From NCBI GenBank assembly GCA_963971405.1, contig OZ020491.1, positions 8,798,855 through 8,862,854 on the forward strand: a stretch of 64,000 nucleotides of DNA. The letters are read 5' to 3'. A model generated the notes under the pieces. It worked only from the letters and a program-made list of their open reading frames with translations, was not told the DNA's origin and searched no databases. Shown piece after piece: positions 11,101 through 23,100 of the stretch (the stretch's first letter is position 1; each line of letters opens with the position of its first letter). Made by a program: the position numbers and the translations under genes. Source of the stretch: Psococerastis gibbosa (lineage: Eukaryota; Arthropoda; Insecta; Psocodea; Psocidae).

Positions 11101-14100
11101 CTCAGAAACTTAGCATGACCAACTGAACAGAGTTAAGAGGCATCTGACCGTTGACCACCCCAGGATCACCCCTAACCAAACCACTATTTATTTAATTTAC
11201 TACGCAAGTTTTGCCAACAGACTTGTATTTTACTGTCTTTTAAAATACAAGCGACTGAGACAATGTTGATCAGAACAAGATCTAGAAGGAAATGATGAGA
11301 AGAGAGTTCGAGGTGGAAGAGCCATTAGGTGGAGAAGATAGTAAGGAGGCTGCAACGGTTTGGACACGTGAAGCGAATGGATAACAGCAGGTGCAGGAAA
11401 GACCAAGGAAGAGATACTGAAGCCAGACATGGTCGACCTCAGGATGGTCGGGCTGGTACCAGAAGATCTGTTGAACAATCAGAAGTGGTAAGGGAGAGAA
11501 AGAGGAAATAGTGGAGGAGATTCACGTATCACACCTGCGCAACTGGAGCTGATTATTGATGATAATGACTGCGCAAGTTTTAAAGTTGTAGAGGATCATA
11601 TAAGGATTTTTTAATGACAGGTGATGTAATTTTCCAACAAATTTGATAATTCGGTATATTTCTGGCATGTCATTTAGGCTACAACTTTTATTGGCTATTG
11701 TTTAAAACTTGCAAAGTAAATTAAATTTTCTGAGGGTAATGATGGGGCGGCCAATGTCTACTGGCATCCTCTTAATACAGCTAATTCTAACGGTTTATGT
11801 AAATTAAAATTATAATAGTCAAACTAACTGTAATTTCAAAATTGGTTGCATGCTTAGCAACCCGTAAGAATTTCCGTATCGTCATGCTAGGGTTGTAGGT
11901 TCGAAGCCTGTTAGAGACATTCTTCCTCGCACTAGTCAATTAGTTATTTTTGTCTGTGCCAATCACCACAGTTTCTCTTTTTACCTACTATCTTAGTGGC
12001 ACTTTATTTTTGGCCCTTCTAAGTTAAGGGTCTTTCACGAACGTTTTATTCTAGCAATTCAGTCTTAGAAGAAAAATATTCTGTTCGTTGTTTTCGCCAC
12101 TGATGATGCTAATAAAAATAGGTTGCAAATATTTAATGTTTAGCTCATGAGGCAATCCCAGACTACTACCCTAGTCATATGCCAGTGTCCTTTCTATTTT
12201 TTTAATGTTGTTAAAAGTTCCAAATTTGCTAGGTTAGTTATTTTTTATATCAGTTGGGATATTGACTATCTGGTATTAAGCATGCTGAACCCGGCTGAAG
12301 TATCGAAAGTTGCTAGATTCTCGATAACAATTTAGAAAGAAGATTCGCGATGCTTACATTTCCAGATTTAAAATTTTAAACATTAAGCTTGCTAAATCAC
12401 TGAATCCTCCCATTATGTTAACAGTCAAATGCTTTGTGGGGAGAGCGAGCGATTTGGATTCTAAACAGAAAATATGGTTACCTGACCGCCTTGAGTTATT
12501 AACTTAGTTGTTTAGTCATTTTATAATTAACATTGCTGTCATGTTGCACCCGCACCACCCCCAGGTCCGACATGCTTCACTAACAAGAGCAGGAAGTCTA
12601 AGAAGAGGCCGCCATCGTCGTCACAAGTCTGTAAGTGTTGCCATCAAGTGTGCGGATGCAGGCTTCTAATTTTGCCAGTGCTTTGTTTTCAAAATGTAAT
12701 ACTTTGCTTGCATCTCGTTTGGTATGGTGTGTTAGGACCTAGCATTGTAGTAGAGGTGAATGGTAAGGGGACCAGGTCAGATGTAACCCCTAAATAGTGC
12801 AACGGAGGCAATTAACAGTGAGAATGGCGACTCCTAAATTGTACACACCTCACTGCTTATTGCTTACCTCGGACATGATCATCTTACGTTCATCCCATTA
12901 CTACAAACTAAGATCATAACAAGTAATAGTCAACGACTTCAGTTGATTGCGTTGAATTATCTGGAATTGTAGCTTAGCTTTCGTGTGAATTTATATGTAC
13001 AGTACCTGTTAAATAGTCACAATTGCATTAGGTACCACTGAATCGACCATAGGCCGCGCGGATCAGTTGCGCATGTGCTATGAAGCCAAATAATGATGCA
13101 CAAAGGTAGAATAGAGTCCTAATAAATTCTTGTGTTGTATAGGGCTTGTCACAGGCTCTGTGAGATTTCTTTTGAATATAATATGGCTTTTTATTGCTTA
13201 CTTCTGATAATTACATCTATTTTCCCGAAAAAACGCTGAAAACCTGAAGAAGGTATCTTGGATCATTCAAATTTAGAGATGCGTTAAATTTTTTACGAGA
13301 GCTATGAGTTTGTTTGCCCTTGAGAACTCCGAAATTGACACATAAATCTTTATTCCACCCCAACTGAAAATGGAGATATGGGAACAGGGTTTCGACCGCC
13401 ATCTTGGATTGCTGGTTTCCTGTCCGAAAATCAGATTCGTACTTAGGCGGCTATTCCACTTGTCAATTTTCCCGTCAAATGTGATTAAAAAGAGCCTATT
13501 ACCATATTATAACTTAATTTATAATAGATAAGTTAAGTATCTACATAATAGTCTCCTTAAATTAAGTTATAATATGGTAGCAGACTCTTTTTCATCACAT
13601 TTGACGGGAAAATTGAAGAGTGGAATAGCCGCCTAAGTGGAGTCCCCAATTGTTACATGACTTGCCGCTCGCATCAGTTCTGGGACGCCCTCAATCTCGT
13701 TACTCTTCTTCGTGTTCCCTCTATTTCTTCCTGCAGCCATTTCCTCGCACATCTGTTGTTATCCATTGCAGTCTCCTTCTCGCTATCTTCTCCATCATTG
13801 GTTCATCCACCCCGAACTCTCTTCTCATCACTTCTGAAGAACATCGTCTTAATTTAATCAAAGAGTGTCCCATTTTCAAAAATCTTGTGGGAGTTCCAAC
13901 ATACTTGCTAGCAAATATATTGTAGGTTTCTTGAACTACTCGTAAGCCGGAGTGCTGTCACTGCAAAATTAAAGTCATTCATCATTCATAGCCCTTTAAA
14001 TCAAGCGCATACGCTTTGCTCCATTTATTGTTTTGCAATTTTAAAATCCTTTTTCAATAAACACTGTAGTAATCGCCTATGACTGAAAAGGCATCCTTCA

Positions 14101-17100
14101 CTTGTAGGCTTTTACTTTTTTCACCAAGACACACAGTAATACTTTGAACACTTTTACTTATATTAATTAAGAAATGAAACTGTAGCAATTATACTTTAGT
14201 CGTCGTATTGTACCTATTCTCTTGAGTAGATCTCAATAAATGAAGAACGAGTATGCTGTGCTGCAATTAACAGTGAGGCATATAGGCAAAGTTATGGAAT
14301 AAGTGCAGTATTAAATTATCTTCCTGCATTTACTGTATAAAAACGTATTTTGTTGTCTAGCCTGCAAGAATTGTTCCTTGAAGTTTTGTTACATTTGCTA
14401 ATTATCAGTGTTCCCGTCTGCTACGATTGTCATTTGTCATGTTCCTTCTAAAATTTTTAAGTCAAACATTGTTATAAAGTTAGCTCTGTAGCCAAATTAA
14501 CTTCACTATCCAGCATTTCTAAGGTGTCTCTGTCGCATGGGCAACCATTAGGCCCGGTACGGTTGGTGATGCCGTGCTGAATTTGTCATGGGTAGCAAAT
14601 GGGTTGAATGGGTTGGTGATATACCACTGAGTCTACTTCAGAAAATTCTGTCGCCGCCGCTGGTGCACGGTTTTCCCAGCGACACACTGGCGACCTAGAA
14701 ATCTATAAATGGACTGTTTTTTGCACCAACATATTTGCTCACCTGACCAATTTCTCAACGCGCCTGCCGTGTGCCGTGTCCGTTTGTACCGGGCCTTATA
14801 TTACTGCGCAGTAGTCATGCCTATTCCTTTCTGGTTTAAGAAAAAGATAGGCTATCATTCTCCCATGGTAAGCTTATGGCTTGTAATAGAATATTATAGA
14901 AAAATATTTTTCTACAGCTCGCAGTATTTTATTTAGGCTCTAATTTGGCTGATGCTTGCAATACTAAAGCAGCTATTCCCTCCTAACATACATTGAATAA
15001 TCCCCCTTAACTTTACCACTTTTTTATTTTACAGAAAGACGAAACCTCAGTAAGCTCCCTGACGACGACGCCGACGAAGCAACGCTATAGCGATATTATT
15101 TTGCCTTCGCACAGTGCTTCCATCTCGCGGGACAGCACGCCAACTAAACAGCAACGTGTCAGCGATGCGACCGCCATATTTGACACGTCGCGGATACCGT
15201 TTCCGGTTGATTCTAGCCTCTCTCTCTCTGGGACTCCTGCAGACAGTCCTGTTTTGGAAGCAGTTCCTCCTAAGTTTTTCCAGGCCGAGGTGAGCGTTTA
15301 TGAGATATGGTCATTGTTGAAAAACAACTCTCAATTTGGAACTCCCAAGTTTTTTGAACATGTAAAAAAATAGGCGCCTTGCCTTTCTTGGCTTCCCGTT
15401 CACCATTTCAAGTGCTGAAGAGGCAGCTGACTTAAGGAAGTTAATAACTAGAGGGTTAATACCGAGCAGATGCTTTAATGTATGCGAAAGTGGCGGAAGG
15501 GCTCAGAGTCCAGCGTAGTCCGGTTAGGTGAGTTAGAAATGCGCCTCCGTCAGTGGAGCGTTATAACGGTGACGGGGCTTACGACATAAGGTGACCATGT
15601 TTAAGCCTGTAGTGGCCAAGGTGCACACACGACAGTCTTTGGGCAATGGCGATTTTTTGCTTATATTTTTTATCGAGCGAAATCAACGTTGCAGGTTAAA
15701 CCTCAGTCTCCAGACCGCAAGATCTCTGTAGTCGACGCGCCCAACCTCAAAGATCTGACTATCCCTATCAGAGAAAGCTCTACCAGTGCCACCGTTGACA
15801 CTACCATGGCTCTTCCAATACCAGCACCAGATCCTGCCAAACCTATGGACACAATCAAACCTCCTCCTGCTCGGAAAATCTCACGGTTTCTCGTCAGCCC
15901 GGTGGTACCGGTCGCTGAACCCATAGTCCCTGCGTCTGAGCCTGATACAGAAAAACCTACAGAGGTGGTCCCAACATCGACTATTGCGGAACCACCTCCT
16001 GAAGTCGCAGCTTCAGCATCTACTATAGTTCCGCCTACTCTCAATTCCTCGACGGGAGCTTCTTCTGGGCCTACAAATGATCCAACACAGCCCAACTATT
16101 TGCCTCCACCACTGCCTTTACTTCAGACGACCTCCTCTGCAGTCCCTGCTGTTACTGCGCCACCTTCTCCGTTTCTGCTGCCCGGTGCTGATATTGCTGA
16201 ACCTAGTTTTACGCCTGTTGTTACCACTGCTCCCGTGTCTGTAACTATGCAAGCGGCTGCTGTTGAAAATGCTCCTGTGTCTGTTGGAGTTGAAACTACA
16301 GATTCCAATACCAGGAGACTGTCCAGTTCACAGCTACCAGAAGTAAGTCGATTTTACTCTTACAATGGTGAATGTTCTATTCAACATTTTCCAACCTGTA
16401 TCTAGAAAGATTTCGAAGATTTATTACCAAACATATCTAATGAAAAATTAACCAATTACAAACAATTTCAAATACTCAAGTCAACCAATTTCTCAATACC
16501 TATCTCGAGTTCTTACTCATTTTAAATGAATTAATTAATGCCATTTTGCTCTACGCTTGTTACTGTTTGAATTGATTCCAGGTCATTTATTTACCTACAT
16601 TTGTATTTGTTCATAATTTTTTATGTATTGCTTGCTTCAGACGGAGCCAGCTGGTCGAAAAGTGAGCACAGACACTCAGTGGAGTGCAGTTAGTGACGAA
16701 GCGACGCCGGCCCTTAACAACACCCCGACCCAGCAGTACACGCCTGATAATACCATTACTGCAGGCCACGATGTGCCATCTGAGTGAGTGTTTACTTATT
16801 TTTATGTTTAACGGACATTGTTAATATAGAAATTCGAAATGCGGGCTATATATGCAGCTATTGAGCGATCACATGACATCGCTATTTTTCCGTGTTTCGG
16901 ATTCCTGGACTCCGAGCATTTCCTACACGAAAGATTTCCATAGCGAAGCTAACCTTTGAAGGTACGGTTTTTTGGTTTTTCGCTTATATCTCGGAAACTA
17001 TGCGCCCCAGCGATATTTCTGCTCTATACCAAATTAATGCTGATAGCATAGCTAGGGCGCATAGTTTAGATGTAAGCGAAAAACAAAAAAAACGATACCT

Positions 17101-20100
17101 TCAAAGCCCCCCCCCCCCCCCCCCCCCCCCCGACTCAAGGGCTACGAGTGAGGACTTTTGATATGTTCACCTCCTATCTAGTCTAAACAAAGTTACGAAG
17201 TCAAAAATTGTGTTCCCACCAACTCCCTCTACACCTTTTTTTGAGCGTTCATAGCTTGGGCTATTATGTGCCTGTACAATATGTACTCCAGGGTACTTGT
17301 TTGAGCTGTTCAACGCCAGTGAGCTTAAAAACAATCATATACTGATTGCATGTTGAATGCCTGTATTTTCTTATATCGTCTTTTAACAGGAAGGTTAGCA
17401 CTCATCGGTCACGGGATCCCATATGCGACATTCATTTTTTTGATCCTCTACTTTTATTTCAGGGGGCCCCACACAATTAAAGAACTCGAGCAGAAATTAG
17501 TAGAGCTGACATCACAACCCAAGGAATTGGCGGCCGTGGGAACGCCCCCTAGCCAACCTGCCACGCCTCAGGTCCACCTCAGCTACCAGGGGTACATGCA
17601 GTCTCTGCAACAAAACTTGGCGTCCATCTCCATGCTTGGATCTCATCCCTTGGTGAGTACGTTGGCGAAGTAACTGCAGTGGCTGTGGTAGCTACGGAAA
17701 ATGATAATATCATTTGTTGACTGCAGAAAAAGATAAAAGTATTGTTTTACTTCAAGTCCCGGCTTATTCCAATAAAGCAAATCATAGAAGCAGGAGTAAG
17801 CAACGTGCTAAAGAAGGCCAGCAAGAATTCCAGGGCCGTGATGAGCATGATCGGACTGCTTGGTGGATGTGCTTCAACTAGGTGGGTAAGGGGGGCATCC
17901 GCTGCTCAGTCAATCAACGATTCCACTGTTGTTTCCTAGTGTAAGCTGATGGCTGTCGCCATAAGCCCAATTCAGTCAAAATCAACCCATCTATATCGCA
18001 AGGGACCCAAGGTCAAGGGCGTAGCAGAACTTACTGCGCCAGTATTCTGTTGGCAGCCCTGCCTGTTGAATCGTTCATTTGTTTTTCATTTGCCGCTATT
18101 TTTTTTTTTTTTTTTTTTGAACCCTACACTCTGGAAACATTTATTAGACTTTTCCCCCTATGTTTCACATCTATCGACCATACTTAGCGTGTGGTTAGGC
18201 GCCATCTTCTCTATGTTATTATCGTTGGCTTATACAATCCCACAAGGATGGCATGTGACAAATCCACTGCTATTGGTCATACTGTACTTTGGATCACCGC
18301 ACCGGCAGGACTTCTTGCAGGCTGGTGATAACTTACTTAACCAGGTCCGTCTACTGTTGTACCTGTAGTTTGGGGTCGCGGTCGTTTTGTATCCGATGAA
18401 CACTTGAAAGCTTTAGAATAGGGAAAGTTCTGACAGCAGAAAATAAATCCTTGGGATTATTATTTACCATTCAGTTACCTGCATGCTCATGTACTCGGAG
18501 GCATGCTTGCTGGGTACCGATTGCCATTGAAGACGATTTATAAGAAGACTATGTCACATGTAAATTAGGAGCGTTACAGTGGCTACAATTTATGGTCTTC
18601 GCACAAAATTGAGTTTTATACAGTGTTAAGTGGTTACCAATGGCTTGGTCATCTTGGTGCACGGTAAGCATGTTCCTGAGCTTACAAAACTGATTGTTGT
18701 CCTACTGGTTTTGGTTTGTTGTGAACCGTTTTCATCCCTCACTGTAATATCTTGGTTTATATATATATATATATGTATTTAATATCTTAGTTTTTTACTG
18801 CTATTGTATTTTATATTGTGCACTTTGACAAGTGCTAAATCTATTAGGGTGCTTTTTGAATCATAGTAGCCAGTAGGCAAAAGCGAAGAGTTGTAGTATC
18901 TAGAGCATTAAGTTTTGTGTCTCTGGGTACTGAATTTCTTCATGTAAAGCTAATGGTTATGTGTTAGCTTGCTTTTTATATTAGTTAAACACTACAAAAC
19001 ACCATCGTACTAATTCAACAGCCTACCATTATCTTTTAAAGAACCGGTCCGAGTTCACTCGAACATGCTTTCCAATTTATCAAAATTATTAGATAGAGAA
19101 AATTAGTAATTTTATGGCAAATATTTTTCCTATGGTTAAATTTCCGATATCTCAGGGGGGGGGGCGGTTGTCCACCTGACGTCACTGGAAGTGAGGTAAA
19201 TTCTCGATAGGTCAAACAAACACATTAATTACCACACAGCAATAATGGCAGGGCATGCAATGCATTTGAGCGCGAATTTTCTATCATTTTTTTCAAAAAA
19301 TAATTTTTTGGGCAAAACCAAATATTTTTTTGGGAAAGCAACCTATCCGGTTTCGTTACTCAATTTAACACCTAAAACATGCTTGAAGGTAGAAATCATC
19401 GATAGAAAGGTTTCGCATTTTTTAGTCATTTTTTCATTAAAATTTAGTTATTTTTATTTTTTTACCCCCAGAAGCAAACTATCAAGGGGCAAGCGACCCC
19501 CCGCATTTTGTCAACATTAATAACGACTACAAGCTACGAGAATTTAAAAGAAATAGTTGGAGCCGTTTTTGAGAAATAATTTTTTTAGACGTTTTTTTGG
19601 AGTTTTTTGAAAATAAAACCCCCCCAAATTGAGTTAGCCCAAAAAAAAAAATGGTCCCGAGGTATGATTTTTGTGAACCTACATGCCAAATTTCACTCAA
19701 ATCCACTGAGTAGTTTGCCCGGAAATCGACGAACAGACAGACCGACCGACAGACCGACAGACCGACCGACAGACAGACATTTTGTAAAAACCACTTTTTT
19801 GGGTTCCTGGGACCTCAAAACGTGTAAATCCGTTGAAATCTCGGAATCGAAAATTTCGACCATCACAAAGCTTTCCTTATACTACGTATAAATGGGAAAG
19901 CAAAAATAGCATATACGGTATTTTCTTAAAAACATAACAAAACTTTTCGGAAAACAAGTCTCCGGAAACCGCACCTTCGCCTTGAAAAAGATAAAAAATA
20001 ACGAAATTATGAAAATGAACTAAAACTAGAAAAATAAAGAAATGAATTTTAGTAGAATTCGCTTACCCATTATATCCCTAGGTTCTACATGGGAGACATG

Positions 20101-23100
20101 TGGCAACCTAAAAAACATTAAAAAAACCAACAAATTGCAACTGAGGGTTTCTGGAACCATACAGAACTCCTTACTTAGCTTATGTATGTATGTCCACTAT
20201 AATGGCCGTTTTGGTAGCATTCTGTGCCCCTACAATGGCCTCGAAGCAAATTCCAAATGTAAGGCTTGTTGGGAAAATTATTTTAACACGGTTTGTTATA
20301 GATAGAGAGACGGGACATTCCGCTCTTGCCAAACATATATTTTTGCATTTCTGGGGCCACCCTCGTAGCTCCAAGACAAGGCCATGGCCAGGATTTTTTT
20401 CGGGTGGGGGGGGGGGTGAGTTTCAGAAATTTCATTGGATGTTACATAATAGTTGTTATTTTTCCTCTCAAAATCCGATTCTAGTATAAAGCCATTTCAT
20501 TTGGGGGTGGGGGGGGGGGGTGTTGAACCCCCATGAACCCCTCCTTGGCTACGGCCTTGCTCCAGGATGAAAAAGATATTTTTGGTGGGCTCAAATGTCT
20601 TCATTGTCAATCATTGACAAAGTTTGCATTGAATCTAAAGTCAGCTGCAGGGTTCCACAAAATTCATTTCTTCGTATAGCACATCTCATTCCACATCCAG
20701 CGACGCTTTGCCTGGTCACCTGTTGCAGAATACATAGAACTCAATCATTTTTAGCTAGAAACCTCTAGTCCCTGTAACCCTGTCACTAATGCTTGGTGTG
20801 AGTTCTTTACACGTCGCATGATCAGCTAACCGGCCCGGTTTTGGAGAGCTTCCATGTTTTTTTTTGTCTGCGTGAATGTTTACAAGCATTCGGCGGTGTG
20901 GTTGTAGAGCCACGATGTCCGGTTACAGGGTCCCCTGACATCCAGAACAACACTGCCTGAGTCGATGCAGGCGTCCGAAGGTGTGGAGCCCACGGCTCTG
21001 CTCATTCATCACCAGGAAATCACGTTTCAGCCGGTTTTGCACACGCTGCAGCCAGCGACGGGGTCGGAGCCTGGTGAGAGCGGATACCGAGACCCGGAAA
21101 CGCTCATAGCGCAGCCTGGTGGCATTTTCACACAACGGACGATGGCGGCCGGGGATAAAGACTGTGCGGACGTGTCGAGGATTCAAACTGTTAACGTGCA
21201 ACCTGCTGCGCCTGCGTTTTCTGTTATTCGAGACTTGCAAGGTAATTTTTTTAAAATTTTGTAATGGGGAACTTATCTGTTGGATAATCCAACTTGGCGG
21301 GTCTCTACCCCGCTGTGATTGGCGCGGCGCATTCCCATATTTATCTTATGAATAAAGAGCATCGTAGGGTATATGATCTAACGCTTTGTTCTAGTGGGGC
21401 GTAATTGCTGTTGGCCATAAGTTTAGTATGGGTTCTCAATCCTCCATGTCGAATTTTCTACGGGAATGAGTACAATTTTATATATTTTTTTGTGTAACTT
21501 CTTATGACGGCCTCTTGAAAGCTGGACCTTTTCGTGTGACGCAAGAGCTGAGTAACATAAATTATTAGGAGGTGCAAGTACACTGGGCATATAACACGCT
21601 CTCTGATTAGCAGGGTAATATACAATATAGGAGTTACAAGTTACATCTACACTGGAGTTGTCATAGTTGGACAACTTTCGTATAGAATAACCGGCTGTGA
21701 TTGGGGTCTATTCCCAATTATAGCGCCCATGACTAACTTATGGAGAATCCACGCTCTGATTGTTAATTGGTTGGAGTAGAGTAGAGCGTTCTTTCCCGCC
21801 ATAAATAATATTGGAATTTATAGCAACTGATAACTTGATAACGTACATAGGCTAGTAATCGAAAAACAGCTATTGATTTTAAAGTCCTTCATTATAATTC
21901 AAATTATCAACAATGCCAACTGCTATTACGCTGTAAAATGAATGAAATAAAATAAATTGTGATAAAATATTACTCTCTCTATATTTAATCATGGGCGTTA
22001 TATTTGGGAACTGACCCCAATTAGAGGAGGCCATTATGCCACATCGTTTTATTTTATTTTTATTTCCATAGGAAAGTAGTCAAATTTGAGCTCTACTTTC
22101 TTTTAGTTTATTTAGGCACCGGACTCTCGAGTATACGCGCCGGTCGGTGTGTGTTTTGCGGTGTTTTAATAGAATTTAATTTTGCAGGCCAGCAGGTTGT
22201 GCAGAACCTAAACTTTCAGCAACTTCAAGCGCACCAATTTGCGAATTTACCCGGCATGAAAGACGGCCAAACTGTGAACATTGTTCAGCAAATAGGAACG
22301 GGGCCCATTAATCTTCAGCCAATTGGAGGCCAGATCATTCAACCCATCGGGAATCTTCAGCAAATCACAACAGGGCAGCTTATCCACCAGCAGCTTATTC
22401 AGCCAATCGGTGGCGGCCCCATTAATTTCCAGCAAATAGCTGGTGGCCCTGGCTTAGTGGTACAGCCGGTTACCATGATCGCAGCGCCCGCCAATCCTTC
22501 TGCTAATCTGGTGAATACGATCATGATGTATCTATTTAGACTTATTCCACACCTACTTTTAGGGTAGTTCCCACCAATTTTAGGTTTTCCTATGGAAGTG
22601 AAATCCGAAGGATACTCGTTCTAAACAAAATATTACGTTCTAACAAAATGGTAGAAAGTTTCTAAGCTGTTCTATTTTTAAGGAGAGATATCATGTTCAT
22701 TTCTATCGATATCAAATTAATTATCAAATATCAACCTAATATTAACATTGTCGTACTAATATTTTCGGTCTCCTTACTAACGAGGTTCCTTGTTATGTTA
22801 GAGCCAAGACGGCGACTCAAAAGAGGAGAAGCCACGTTCGCGGCATCCTGCGGACCTGCGGGACTTGGAACAGGAGTTAGCTAAAATTCACACGAGACCG
22901 CAGATTCTACAGCCAGTCGCTGTGGTCAACACGTTGCAGCCTGTCCACGTCAGTGTCAGCCATTCTGAGGATTCCGTAAGTTGTAATCAGTAGTTAGTTA
23001 GGAGTGACCGTAAAAAATGTCAAGAGCTTCGTTTACCTAGTAGCGGAAGTAAACAACTGGAACAAAGTCATCAACGTAAAAATTATGTCAGAGCCTCGCA

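Larger units (their letters stand above)
17653..20928 (+). other. WNK intron 13
   Basis: It holds a LINE relic (17740-17945), a T-rich run (about 18101-18118), a (TA)n run (18757-18772), the 19039-19781 element and a G-rich TIR element (20377-20562). The segments 17946-18750, 18773-19038 and 19782-20376 contain no gene I can support. Confidence 0.5.

Noticed and set aside
15703..16308. Minus-strand frames opposite WNK exon 11
   Set aside because: Antisense shadows of a Pro/Thr/Ala-rich coding exon.
17949..18368. 139-codon frame in WNK intron 13
   Set aside because: Contains a poly-Phe stretch from a T run and no recognisable domain; WNK exons 13 and 14 flank it, but it has no matching splice borders.
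19735..19780. CRISPR-like or satellite array
   Set aside because: It is a GACA/GACC tetranucleotide run at the end of a transposable element; no spacers. No CRISPR array is present in the window.
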